DNA from: Zygnema cylindricum
Taxonomy: Eukaryota; Streptophyta; Zygnematophyceae; Zygnematales; Zygnemataceae
Assembly: GCA_037447655.1 (NCBI GenBank)
Contig: JBBHKE010001340.1
Span: 26,357 to 90,356, forward strand
DNA: 64,000 bases
Direction: 5' to 3'
Positions 22,732 to 35,200 of this stretch are shown piece after piece. Position numbers and translations under genes: made by a program. How positions within the stretch are numbered: position 1 is the stretch's first letter; the number at the start of each line of letters is the position of its first letter. Below the pieces are notes generated by a model. It was not told the origin of the DNA, did no database searches, and saw nothing but the letters and a program-made list of their open reading frames with translations.

Positions 22732-25700
22732 ATGGCAGCCCCGCGGAGCGGCGCTGCGAGCAATCCTGGGCAGCTTCTTCTGGATGGCCTTCTGGCGGAA
22801 AAAGGCGTATGCGTTGGTGTTCTTCACAAGTGGGTTAACCTAGCGAGAGGATGGCGCCCGCGCTGTTTTATTCTCGAACAGGTGCGTGTTTTATGTCATT
22901 TTATCTTGTTTTATGTTGTTCTATGTTTTTTTTTTTTTTTTTTTTTTTTAATTTTTGCTATTTTTTGTCCGCGTTTTATGTTCTTTTAGGTTCGTGTTTT
23001 ATGGTCTCAAGCGGCTGTGGAGACAGCTAGTTGGTAATAGGGAGGGGTAGGAGCAGAGAGGAGACAAGGAGAGAGCAGAGGAGAGGAAAAGAGAGGAGAG
23101 GAGATGTTGGGAGAGGCGTGGCCATTAGGGGAGAGGAGAGTAGAAGTGAGGGGAGCAGAGGGGAGGGGAGGGGAGGAGAGGAGAGGGGAGGAGAGGAGAG
23201 GGGAGGAGAGGAGACGAAGAAGGGAAGGGAGAGAGGGAAGAAGAGAGGCACGGGATTACTGTTACAGTATTCATAGTATTCGTATAGAAAGCTGTACGAA
23301 TTTGCAGAAAAAGTACATTTTCTCTATATTATTGTGGTGGTTACTGGCCAGTATCGCCAAGTAATTGCGTACGTGGTATAATTACCCCATTAGGAGCGTT
23401 TTTGAGGGAGAGTGTGTTGTTTTATTTTAAGTAAGGAATGTGTAGCTTCTGTGATTGGTTTATGTATGCTGTGATGATTTTTTTTTTTAAACAGGGTGTT
23501 ATTTTGTATTTTGAAGTGGAGAACCCAGAGAGACTAGGTGCTTGTTTTATGTTTTCAAACCTGTCATTGTGGAGACAGTTTTGTTGAGGAAGGCCGTGTG
23601 TGGTTTTTTTTAGTAAGGGATTGTAACTTTTGTGACGTTATGTTGTTTGAACAGGGTGTTTTGTCGTATTATAAGGTGGAGGGCCCCGAGAGACTTTCTT
23701 TAGCAAAGGAGCTCCAACGTCGACCAGACGCAAGGTGTATTGGTGAGGAGGCTCAAAAACTGCTCAGAAAGGACAAGGAAAAAGGAAGTGACGGTCCAAA
23801 TACTCGTCCACTGGGGGAAGTCCATCTGAAGGTTAGTACATGGCTGTTGTCTATAATAGGCTAATTTTTCGATTGTTGTAGCTGGCGTTTCTGGCCAGTA
23901 ATCATAGTAATCGTACAGAAAACTGTATGATTACAATGTTTATTGGCGAGTGAAGCCTGTATAACGCTTGTATAATTTACAAATATAAATTGATTATATA
24001 GCCCTATTATTTACAAATTGGGGCAGGGCTGTAATCATTATGGATAGGGATTTTTCAATTTGCCGAGAAATTATACTTCTGTTTGAATTTTAGGTTTCTT
24101 GATGCAAAAAACTGCATGACACTTGTGAGTACTTTATCGGTAACATATATAAGAAAGTCTTCATAATGTAACTCAGGATATGAAATAGTTTTTGAATCCA
24201 AGAATTTAATCAAACTTCTGAATGCAGTAACTATAATTAATTAAAATAGATGCATGAAATCTTCAGTATGAATCACGCACGAGTCTTTCTGCCTTGAATT
24301 GTGCTTGTTTCTATGGCTTTAGGTATCGACTTTGAGGGCGAGTGAAGCGGATGAGAAGAAGTTTTACATTTTTAGTGGAACGAAGACTTTGCACTTGAAG
24401 GCCGAGACAAAAGAAGACAGACAAGCATGGCTGGAGGTTTTGCAGGTTAGTTTTATTGCCGTAATAATATATCTCTGGGGTAATCTCTGGCCCTTCAAGC
24501 TGTGAGCTCATGAAGTGCTTTTCTGAAACGGGTATTCATGGGGTTTGACTTCCGATGTACAGATTTTGAGGCTGCAGTAAAGAGCTTGCATTGAAGAGAC
24601 TTACAAAGCATTACATATACACATACATAAACAGATATACACACACATACATATCTACGCTTAAATATGTGTGTGTGTGTTGTATATGTATACAAACATA
24701 CACACATTGTTGTGTGTGTATATGCATATTTTTTGTGTATGTATATTCACACTTATGTGTAACGTTTGTTCATTAATAGTGTTTTTTTTTCTTTTTTTGA
24801 ATGAATTGGATTAATACTGTAATATCTTCTGGTCACGAGGACTACCTTTTCAGTTTCGTTCAGAGCAGCTTTTGTAGGATGTCCAATTGTGAAGGTATTT
24901 CTAGGTGCTTGGTCCTCCAAGCTTAGAAAATGGACTTCTTATATATATGTGCATATGTATGTATATAATATATATTATGTCCAGAACAAGCAAAGCATAA
25001 ACAAAGATCGGTTTAATGAAATTAAAGGCATCATCCTTTGGAACATTGTTTCTGTCATTTATCATTTCCTGGGTTATCTCTTTTATTTATGCATGGCTCT
25101 GCTGATGTTCCTGGTGATTCAATATGTATGAATATGATAGCAAGCAGTTACAACTAAAGGGTGTGAACTTATTTGTATGTTTTAGCTACTGTGGCTGCTT
25201 ATTTCATATATTCTCGTTCATCCTAGAGTTGAAGTGGGCTGTTGAGGTAAAGTTTCAGACAACCATTGTTTTTTGCAAATAACAGGTATTTGTACTTTTT
25301 CCTCTTTGTTTTTGCCTTTGCATACATTGGTGGAAAGTCATCGACAGCATTGATTATTAATTGCTAGCATCAAACATGTATTTGGCCCAGGACTCTGCCT
25401 CATCTTGTATTTTTTTTGGTCTTTCACTGCTGGAACAAGCATCCACGGACTAATTCTGATTTTTCTAGTACAGTCACGAAGCTGGCTTATCTCCAGTTAT
25501 TTTAGACCTTCTCCTGCATCTATTTCCACTCGACTTGGTCTGCCACACTTCCGTCATCTTCCTTTATTTGTGAACTTCCATTTTGTAACAATTGATGAGC
25601 ACCGCCTTTAGCAATTCTTAACCTGTGTGGACAGTTCACATAAGTGACCATTTTAGTTTTCTACTCTATCATTTCATCTGCAGCATATATGCCGGTTTTA

Positions 25701-26799
25701 GGTCTAGAGTCAGTTGTGACAATTTGGTGCCTCCCTGAGTTCCACTTCAAATCTCAGGAATGTCCCCGCTGTTTTGTTTGGGGTTTAAGTTTACACTTTT
25801 TCCAACCCAAACAAGTTTCTTTCTGCAGTTGCTGTACTGTTTAGCAGAATTCTTGTGGAGGTCGTGATGTATCTATCTGAAGAGAGACGTGTGTAATATG
25901 TTATGCAAATCAAGCTCTTGCTGTTTGATGAAACGGAGTTTGGAAAACCACTACTGAGAGGCATATGTGTCCATTTTGGATCCATTAAAAAACTGTCAAA
26001 GTAGTTCCCAATCACCTGATATATTATATCACCTGATTTAATGCTGGAGCCTGAACAATTATAATGGTCCAGTATACATAAAGAACAAGAGTAGTGTCTG
26101 TAGTCCTGCAAGACTTGATTAAAGTTTTCCCCTACAGTTTTTTCATGTGATGGAACAGTGTTATTTTATAATCTTTTTTTTATTCTTATCCGTTTCCATT
26201 TTCGGAGTCGTATTCCTTTTTCGTGTCTGTAACCACATTGCATTTGCAATCGTGTTTGTGTTCCTATTCCTGTTTGTATTTGTATTCTTATCCGCATTTT
26301 TCTTCTTGTTATTATTATTCTTGTTCTCACTGTGTGCCGTACTGCTCTTTGTTTGTGCAGGCTATTAAAGACTTTTTTGCTGTTCACTCTCCTCCTTTAG
26401 AGGTCTCCCCTGTTGAAGAGGTGCAAGTATCTACTGAACCTCTAAGGCAACGGCTTCAGGAGGCCGGAGTGGCTCCTGAGCTCATTGAGCAGTGTGTGCA
26501 GATCGTCAGCGATGAAATTATTGGGCCCCTGGCATCAGACCTAAAGGAAGAGAGACAACGTAAACAAAGGCTTCTCTCTCGGCTTGATCAGCTTGAGGTT
26601 TGGATAATGCCTCTCTACATGCTGGTCAGACCGTGTTGTTAGGGTTCCTCTCAAGTGTAGATTTTGATGCTGATGCTTGATGTTGTTCGACGATGAAGGA
26701 CCCCGGTCTTTCCATGACAGGTCCGCAAGATTATGGATAGAGGGGAGTGAAAGGGTGAGAGAAAGAGAGAAAGAGAGAGAGAGAAAGAGAGAGAGAGAA

Positions 26800-26830
<31 letters not shown>

Positions 26831-29800
26831 TTAGAGAGAGAAGAAGAGGAGAGTGAGAGACGGGGGAGTGTTGCAAGGGATCCATTAAGGCGTCAGATTA
26901 CGGGCTGTTGATATTCCATGAGGATTTTTGGGTTGGCAGGCGGAAAAGCAGCAATTGGAGGAGCATCTGGTCCAGCAGGTGCTGTATACAAGAATGGAGC
27001 TTACCGAGGATAAAGTTGTTCAAGGTAAGCATATGTGTCATTGCTTTTCATATGTATTCATGACAAAGGCATATACCTGTATCATTTATGCCGTCAATGT
27101 AGATATCCTCGGTTCTCTGCTATTGTGTTCGTTCACATATAATGTGGCTGCAAATAGGGAATGTGTGGAAATATCTCCTTGGACTCAAATGTCACAGAAT
27201 GTGTGTTTTATGTTTATGCTTTATGTAGAACGGGATACAACAGACCCCAACTACGATAACGAGGATGAACCTGACGGTCCTGACTTCCCTGATGGGGAAG
27301 AAGATGAAGATGACATAAAATTCTATGAAGCAGCTGATGATTTTGAGCAGAGTACTATGAGACGAAGTCCAGACCCTCCGATGAATGGGTTACCAAATCC
27401 ATCGGCTGAGAAGGTTCTTGAAGCTGGACCCCCATCAGGAGAACTTCCAATGGTTAGAGTAGGACATAGTTACCCTGTAGTACAGCGAAGACTTCAACTG
27501 CCGGAGCCAAAACAGAAAGAGAAACCTACTAGTCTTTGGACTATTATTAAGGATAATGTTGGAAGGGACCTTTCACATGTGTGCTTGCCGGTTTACTTTA
27601 ACGAACCAATTTCAACATTGCAAAAATGTTTTGAGGAGATGGAGTATTCCAGCCTTGCTGATCGAGCTTATGAGTGGGGCCAACGTGTGAGTTTATCTCT
27701 GCTCATGGAACTTTTGTTGCATGCAGAGGGCAAGATAGCCGATACTGTAAATTTGGAATTTATCATTTTGGAATGCGTCATTAATGGCTGACATTAAGAG
27801 TCCTGGTTAAAAGATTTCATCGTGCAGAGGTTCTATTATAAACGTCTTCTTCAATGAGACTGTGTTAAGCTGTTTTGGTCCTCATGTCTTGGTGTCAAAA
27901 AGTTCGTGGTTGAGGTAGCATCATAAGTTGTAGTAACAGGATGGAGTATTGCACCTATGGGTCTGTCTTATTTTTTTTACCCAATGATTTTGCATGTCCA
28001 AAAGAGTATCCTAGCATTAGTGAGAGTGGTTTCTTTGCTAGAAATGTCATATCGCTGTGGAAGCACACCAGTTGTTCTGCTATGTTTTCAGTACTGCCCT
28101 ATATGTACAATGTTTATCACTGTTAATGTGATTTTTCTTTCGCGATTTAAACTAAGTTTTTTTTGGGTGCCATTTACACGTTATATTTGCATGTGTGACT
28201 GGCAATCTGAAGGTAAGAAACTTATCTCTCCATTGTAACAGCCGAATTAATTATATAAAAAATGTGCACAAAGAGAAACTTGTTTAATGGCCGAAAATAA
28301 CATTAATGCTAATAGCGATACACAGTGTAGTTGTACGCGTCCAGCATTTCAGCTCTTGAGTTGGGGATGTTATATATTATTGTTGCTTTGTTTTGCAGGG
28401 AAATCAAATAATGCGACTCCTCCATGTTGCGGCTTTTGCGGTTTCAGCTTATGCCCCAACAGCAGGTCGCCCTAATAAGCCCTTCAATCCATTACTGGGG
28501 GAAACATTTGAGGCAGCTTGGGAAGACAAGGGTTGTCGTTTCATTGCGGAGAAGGTGATTTTTCGTCGACCAATGTGCCTAATATGGTAATATGCGGTAT
28601 TTCTCACGTTACTGGTTAGTAATTGTAGTAGTCGCTGAACTATAGGTACAGTTTTTTCTACGATTATTACGATTGCTAGCCATTAACGTGAGTAATGTGG
28701 CATATATAACTACTGTGTAATTCTCTGGAGGTTTACAAATTTAAAGTGGTTAAGGTTCTTCATGCATTTGCAGAGTGAGGCAGGCTACCTATTTTGATTG
28801 GAGGAGACATATATGGAGGTGAGGGTTTTCAGGTCAGCCACCATCCGAACATTGTCGCCTGTCATTGCGAAGGACAGGGATGGACGTTTTGGGGTGACTG
28901 CAATTTAAAGAATACCTTTTGGGGTCCCTCCATCACTTTGAACCCGACGGGTATCCTGAGTCTTAAGTTTAAGGATGGGGAACAATTCCAGTGGTCTAAG
29001 GTTAGTGACCTGTTTCTTTTTGAGGTTTTCTTGTTTGAAATTGGAAACTCTGGTTGATGATACTAGTCCGCATTTAGAGGTTACGTTGCAATTCAGGGGA
29101 TGTTCTGAACTTGCTTTCAGGATGCTAGAGGGTTTATTGATCAAGTAAAACAATCTCTGTAATGTTTTAGTTTGGGCTGTTGATAATCACTAAGCATATG
29201 ATTGTTTGTATCGAAGCACCTCAGTTTTAAACCCAATCCATAAAGCTGCCGATTCTCATGTCTTGTTTTGAGACGTTTTGTATGGTGATTCCCACGCCTA
29301 CTCTTTTGTCCATAAAGATAACGGTTAATCGATGGTTAACAGTAGTCCAATGTTAATCGCAGGAAATGTACTTCACAAGAGCGAAATGGTTCATGCATCT
29401 GTTAACGATGCATGCTAATGGTTTATTCATCTGTTGTTGGTTTGTTCATGCATGTTCAAGCATATAACGACCGGTAATTTCTAAAGGATATTGTGCTCTT
29501 TGGTCAGAAATATGTGATGCCTTAATGATTAATCCTTTTGGTCGCTGTGAAAGGTTATCAAGAGTGTAATTCTATTTTAAGGAAACATTCGGAAACCATT
29601 TGTTATGATGAGTCATAACTGCAAGTCACTCTTTTGTTCAACGCTCCTGACAGTGCATCCTTTGCTTTTACTGTTTTGTGAAGCACCTTAAAACTTACAA
29701 GATATGCTTTTTTTTTTTAGCTTTTTGTGAAGGCTTCTTCATCCTTTGGTTATTTTGCAATCTATGTTTTCTTCATTGTTAATATCAAAATACTCTCTTC

Positions 29801-30923
29801 ACAACAATTGAGAAGTTGTCGTTGTTTCTGTTCTGACCACCGTATATCTGCTGTGACGGATGCATTTATGTTGCCCGTTATCTAATTCTGGGTTTGTTTT
29901 CGTATTGATTTTGAAAATCTGTTATGTTCGTTTGGGCAATGTTTGACATGTTCAGGTGACGACTGGCATTCATAATATTATTTTGGGGAAGCCGACGCTT
30001 GATCACTATGGAGTGATGAAGGTTGAGGGGAATCGAGGAATGTCCATCACAATCAATTTCAAGCAACAGACCCTCATGGATAAGACTCCTCATCAGGTCG
30101 GGATCACGTGCTCTTTATGGTGGTGCTATAATAGTTGTTTCAATCTCTTAAACTGTCTTCTATTAACGTTAAGCAAGTGAAGATTTCAGCGATTTTATTG
30201 GGCAGATTAATCCGGATTTGGAGGTTGATATCTGAGAAATAGGTTTCATCCTCTCCTTTTAGATACCAGGTTATCACCCATGTGGAAAAATGGACGTTCT
30301 GGAAAATTGGGTTTCCCTTCCAACTTCTCATTCAAGGACAAGTAGCCTTTAAAGCTGTCAAACAGTTCCCAATATTAGAAATACGAAATGTGCAGGGATC
30401 ATTTACTGGTGCTCAAACTTGTCCATGGTGTGCCTCTTCCTTCGTGCTCTTGCAAAGTAGGTTTGCTCCCTCCCTCTCCTTCCGGTCCAACATCGAGTTA
30501 AGTTTGGGAATTTTACCATCCCATCACTCAAATATAGTTACCAGTAATTTGGCTCTAATAGTCGAGGAGCAAAAGCATTGGTCCCACACTGCGAATGGTT
30601 TTCGTCTTAACGCCTCTTCTTTAAAACCAAATACAGGTGATGATAGTAATGAAGCTCGCCAGTTCGACAAGATTTTTTATTTTGCAGGTGAAGACGAAAG
30701 CTTACTTTTCTCTTCGGAAAATTGCAGGTTCTTGGCTTTGTGAAGAATAACGAAACAGGAGACAAGCTTGCGACACTGGTTGGAAAATGGGATCAAGCTC
30801 TTATTATTCATATCCTCTGGCTCCTTTATTGAATTCCAATCCAGCTCCTTTGGCAGGGCTCCCTCCAAATTTCCCTTCCTTCCTTCTTTCCTCCCCTCTC
30901 CTCTCCTTCTTCCTCTCTTCCTC

Positions 30924-30954
<31 letters not shown>

Positions 30955-32289
30955 CTCTCCTTCCCTCCCTCCCTCCTCTCTCCCTCCCTCCTCCCTCCTC
31001 TCTCCCTCCCTCCTCCCTCCTCCCTCCCTCCCTCCTCTCTCCCTCCCTCCTCCCTCCTCCTCCCTCCTCCTCCTCCCTCCTCCCTCCTCCCTCCTCCTCC
31101 CTCCCTCCCTCACCCTCCCCCTGTCCTCCCCTTCCCTCCACCCTCCCTTCCCTCCCCCTCTCCCCTCCCTCTTTTTCCATCTTTATACCATTGTGTCATT
31201 TATTCTATTTTGATGTTTTTCCTCCCTCAGGCTGTTTCTGTGCTCATGAAACCCTTTTTTTTGTTTATGTTTATTTTTCCTTTTATGCTTATTTTTATTT
31301 TTCTTTCTGGGGACAGGAGTGGCTTCCCCCAACTGATTCCCGGCTAAGGCCAGATCAGAGGGCGCTGGAGGAGGGCATTTACGACTTTGCCAACGAAGAG
31401 AAGCTGCGATTGGAGCAGAAACAACGACGGGTACTTGATCCCTTAAAATATTTGACCCCAGAGGACAGGGTGGGGTCGGCATGGCTCCATATCCCTACCA
31501 TGTTCTAGATAGGAGGCAGGCGGGTATTTCGATGTTGTGTTGCTGAGGCAAAGAAAAAGTCGAATGGATTGACAGGATAATGTGCCTAACAAAGGAAGAT
31601 CAGTAAAGGAAGAATAATCAAAAGGAGAATCGCGATAAAAGAAAGAAAGGAACCAAATAAATAAAAAAAAAAAAACTCGAAAAGATTTGATTATTGCGTA
31701 TGTTCTAAAAAGAATCAATTTATATCAGTAGAGTCATATCGGCTCTCAATAGTTTACTGTTTATATCGAGTGTACCAACCGCCCATCACTATTAGAGTTT
31801 GTGAATTATAAGCGTTAACCCTTTATTAGGTTGAACTACACTTTTTTTGTTTTTTCATTCAGCTCATTATGGGTCACTTAACTATACTGTGCTACTAACA
31901 TTAATTTATGATTTTCAATGGAAAGAAAACACTCGAATCACAGTCATGAACTCTAATAGTGATGCACGGTGTATCCATGTGTGTCCATTTTTCAATCACA
32001 GGATGACAGTGGCATTAGGTTGTAGAATTGTTTAGCATCCACACTATTGCGAGACCAATAATGTTTTAAAGTCCCCTAAGGAGTTTCTGAGGCAGTGGAA
32101 AGTATTGTTGATTATGGACAGGCAAGAAAAGAGCAGGAACTCGGGTGGCACCCTCGGTGGTTTCAAATCGAGAATGGAACTTGGACCTATCAGGGAGGAT
32201 ACTGGGAGAGGCGAGAAAGACATGACTGGTCAGGTGTTCCCAACATATATGCCGGTGATGATCCCAAAACCACACCATCCAAAAAATGA
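22732..32289 (+). CDS. Oxysterol-binding-protein-related protein (PH + OSBP domains), possibly interrupted
   Basis: Exons read as 22732-22881, 23655-23831, 24323-24445, 26361-26597, 26940-27024, 27229-27686, 28399-28554, 28833-29000, 29956-30096, then 30728 onward, 31317-31430 and 32092-32289. Phases agree throughout the first nine. The product should move sterols or phospholipids between membranes. The PH domain spans about residues 25-150 ([41 protein letters not shown]). A helical linker and an acidic stretch follow. The OSBP domain begins near [15 protein letters not shown] with [10 protein letters not shown] and [10 protein letters not shown], and its signature is EKVSHHPN. The C-terminus has [13 protein letters not shown] and [14 protein letters not shown]. 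The exon starting at 30728 meets TGA at 30830-30832 after GKWDQAL, and the usual LLW...LNEL segment is not found intact. The gene is either mis-modelled there or a pseudogene. Confidence 0.9.
23031..23250 (+). repeat. Purine-rich (GAGAGG)n tract in ORP intron 1
   Basis: About 220 nt dominated by GGAGAGGAGAGG-type units on the plus strand, preceded by a poly-T run at 22927-22949. Its open frames are compositional artefacts. Confidence 0.88.
23262..23945. repeat. Short hairpin-like repeats in ORP introns 1 and 2
   Basis: Around 23262-23375 and 23880-23945 the words CTGGCCAGTA, ATAGTAATCGTACAG and CTGTATGATTAC recur, forming potential stem-loops. A related palindrome lies at 28603-28692. No coding content is visible in these segments; exon 2 (23655-23831) lies between them. 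Confidence 0.45.
23495..23537 (+). pseudogene. Duplicated partial exon in ORP intron 1
   Basis: Between AAACAG and GTGCTT lies a 43-nt segment reading [14 protein letters not shown]. This parallels the start of the real exon 2, [14 protein letters not shown], at 23655. Flanking intronic words (GTGGAGACAG, GTAAGG, AACAGGGTGTT) are also repeated, so it arose by local duplication. Its 43-nt length would shift the frame if spliced in ahead of exon 2. It is probably a decayed exon. Confidence 0.75.
24605..24745. repeat. CA/TG-rich microsatellite in ORP intron 3
   Basis: An ACATACATA/ACACAC stretch is followed by GTGTGTGTGT and again ACACACA, so the segment can fold on itself. It is simple sequence without coding potential. 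Confidence 0.75.
26755..26835 (+). repeat. (GA)n microsatellite in ORP intron 4
   Basis: Continuous GAGAGAAAGAGAGA repeats of about 80 nt between exon 4 and exon 5. Confidence 0.92.
28603..28692. repeat. 90-bp palindrome in ORP intron 7
   Basis: It begins CTCACGTTACTGGTTAGTAA and ends, reversed, CTCACGTTAATGGCTAGCAA; the arms are about 32 nt each with a short loop. It could be a small foldback element. Related words occur at 23262-23375 and 23880-23945 in earlier introns of the same gene. Confidence 0.7.
30885..31172 (+). repeat. Pyrimidine-only (CTCC)n tract inside or next to an ORP exon
   Basis: About 290 nt almost without purines, made of CTCC, CTCTCT and CTTCC units. It follows the ORP reading frame that ends at TGA 30830-30832 and precedes the exon at 31317. 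It therefore sits where the segment encoding the usual LLW...LNEL part of the OSBP domain is expected. Confidence 0.92.
31775..31971. mobile_element. TA-type MITE, 197 bp, in last ORP intron
   Basis: Flanked by TA on both sides (31773-31774, 31972-31973). The inverted ends read CCAACCGCCCATCACTATTA on the left and, reversed, CACCGTGCATCACTATTAGA on the right, extending through GTTTGTGA/GTTCATGA. It lies in the intron 31431-32091. The interior GCTCATTATGGGTCACTTAA is shared with the fragment at 13425-13527. Confidence 0.82.
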
Positions 32290-35200
32290 GATGTAGGTGA
32301 ACTTTCTGTCATTATATTGTCGTGTCACACGCTTTATTACAGTAGTGTGTGAAGTGGGAAGCCAAACCGTTTTTTCATCCTCGAGAGATATTTGCAAGTC
32401 AGTCATTCAAAGTCTATTCTTTATATGAATACACGAGCTCTGTTTTTTTCAGCGCGTAGTTTTTTTTTGGCCATGTCAGTCGAGGTTTCTGGCTATGGGT
32501 TTTGGTTTTAGAAAAGTTACGGATGGAAGAGTACATAATACAATATTTTTGGATATGGACGGTTTGGTACCTTAGTTTTGGTGACCTATCAGTCTCTTTA
32601 ACTATCTGATTTCGTCCTAAAATTTGCCCATCCCAACGACTATCGCTAAAAAATATTGCTAAATCAAATGTATTCATCATTAAGTTGACGGGCATCGCTT
32701 TTTTGGCTTTTTTCTCTGACACAAAGTGAGTGTTTTTTTGTCACTGGTTTGACTTGGTAGTTATGAGCTTTCACTATTTTCACCCTTTTTTTTCCTGCTT
32801 AGACTGTGGTTTATGTGGTCATGGGGACAAAATGAAATTCGTCCTTATGTAGTACAATTTTTGAGAGAAACCACGGGAAAAACTGCTTGTGATAGTTACA
32901 AATACTCATACGGTGTTTTTGTCCGAAATGGTGCTTATCTTCTTGTGGTATTGGGTTGGTAAAGAATTTGTTCTCTCTTTCAAACTTGGGTCACTTGTCA
33001 CGTCACTCGTCTGCCGTTTATTTGAAAACCTGCTTCAGATGATTGCTTAGGGAGAAGTTCCGTCCTAATGTGAAGCTTTTTTTTTTGTCGTATGTCTATT
33101 GTATGTGGTGTGTCGCATGTTTTTACTGGTATATCCCAACTATTTAACAAAAAAAGCTTTATGTTATGATGGAACTTTGCCCTTGTATGGAAAATGAAGA
33201 ATGTAGACACTTAGGTCTGTTTCCTCCTATGTTCTGTTTTGCACTTTCTCTTTGGCTGTTCGTGTCCTTTGTTCTCATGTACTCGGATGGTTTAATCATA
33301 TCTTAATAATCCTCGTTTTTTTTTAGTAAATGGGGAGGGTTACCTCCAAAAGTGCGATGCATAGTGAAGCATGGCTCCATGGGGAGTGTATGGGTTGGCG
33401 GTATACGCAAATTGTTATTCTCGTAAAGAAATGATTCGTGCAAGGTTTTTCTGTGTTAATAATTCTGTTTCTATCCTAACGAAATGGATGATTGTGTACC
33501 TCAAAAAAGAAGAGAGGTAAGAATTTTTTTTTGCTACTAATCACGCTATTTTGTGTTCAGGAGGCAAAGAACAAGACAACAGAATATGAGTTATTAATGC
33601 AAAAAGTAATTCATGGTGTACTGGTGTGTGGAGACTATAATATAGTGAATCAGGATGGGTAAATTAGCTAAAAAAGTGATATTAATGATAATGCTTCTCT
33701 TCGAATGTCTGTCCTGGTAATCTAGGTAATCTATTTGTTATAGGACTGCAATGAAAACCTACATGATGTGAAACAAGTTATTAGTGCCAACTGAAATTGA
33801 GAACATTTCCAAAGGACAAGTAATGTTTGAAACAAGTTATCAGTACCAACCAAAATTGAGAACTCCCTCCTCGTGCTCCTCCGGGGTTCGGGGACTTACG
33901 TGGTTGCTTTGCGTAGATTTTTAGTTATGTTGGGGTTTTGTTGATAGGTGTTAGCTCTTTCCTTTGATGTTTCGTTTGTTGTTTTTTTCTTTTTTGGGTG
34001 TATTCCGTCTGCTAGCCATCTTTTCGTGTTTTCGTTGCTTTTGCCTTGCTTATTGTTTTTGTTTCTCCCCTTTTGTTCCCATGGACTCAGATGGTTTACC
34101 ATCGCGCTTTTTAATAAAGTCAGCCATTATTTTCAAAATTGAGAACATTTCCAAAGGACAAGAACAGCAAGGCAAAAATTTGGTGAGACAAATAAATGAA
34201 AATATTTTTGGAAACTGACTATCGATAGTTGAAATTATGCTGTAGTAGTAAACATTAGGTGTCTTGAAAGGGAGATAACTCCCTGTTTAGTGGGGTGCAT
34301 TGGAGGTGACCCAACACATTCTTCTATCCGCTACTTTGATGCAAACGGTACTTTTACCAACGGTAAAGAAACTCTAAGTATGGGCTCTGTATTGGTGTAT
34401 TGGTGTAGTTCTGATTCAGTTCCAAAACGAACCATCTTAAGATTTAGCACGTACAAAAAACAATTAGTTCTCTTGATGCTAATTTGTAGGCAAAGGGGAA
34501 ATAACAAGTTCAGTATTTTCGTAGTTAATGCCGATAATGAATCGAGAAGGAATGCAGTCGAGGATGAGAGACCGGTTCAGCAAGCCACCAGACAGGGGCA
34601 ACAAATAGAAATAAAAAACATTGTGTACCAAGTATCGGCTTCTTAGGTCCTCACCTCTTAAACGGATGTTGACTACAATTATGGAGGGACTCGTCCAAAC
34701 AACGGCCGTCAGAAAAGCTCTTACATGACCTCCTTGCATGCAAAGTTGCAGTTCTTTTCACAATCAACATTTCGTGCCTTCGTTCGAGTTTGTTGAGTCG
34801 CCCAACTCCTTGTTAAGGTGGGGTTTGCTATAAGAAAAATGTATTTATACGGCGGGCAACGTCAAGCAGGGTAGTAATGAACCGGAACAAAAGAATAGTA
34901 AGAGAGATCCCTTGACCTATAAAAGTTCACGGCTCTAAATGAAAAGTCGTGGCCCCAACTTCATGGGAGCAAAAGCTGACGCAACAGTGCTAGAGGGAAG
35001 AGTCGAAACAAAGAGACATACTATGGAGCCAATTAAAGGTGGCTGAGGGAGGCTCAAAGGAATAAGGGAGCACTAAACTAGGGGGCATAAAAGGAAGGGT
35101 GTAATTACATCAGTAGCTATTAACCAAGGTCCATAACCAAAATATGCACAAAAGAAAAAACATGCACGAGAGTTGTTTGAGGGAAGTGTCTCGAGAAGAA

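Noticed and set aside
22434-22843. Open frames of 134-174 codons upstream of and overlapping ORP exon 1
   Set aside because: They are in other frames, partly within a CATA microsatellite. The frame starting at 22732 gives the PH domain.
26928-27791. A single 287-codon frame as one exon
   Set aside because: It runs through an intron (27025-27228) that happens to be open. Family comparison and splice sites support two exons, 26940-27024 and 27229-27686.
30768-31508. Long open frame of 246 codons that includes [13 protein letters not shown]
   Set aside because: Its first two thirds are the translation of a pyrimidine tract, which stays open for lack of stop codons. Only the part from 31317 to 31430 is a real ORP exon.
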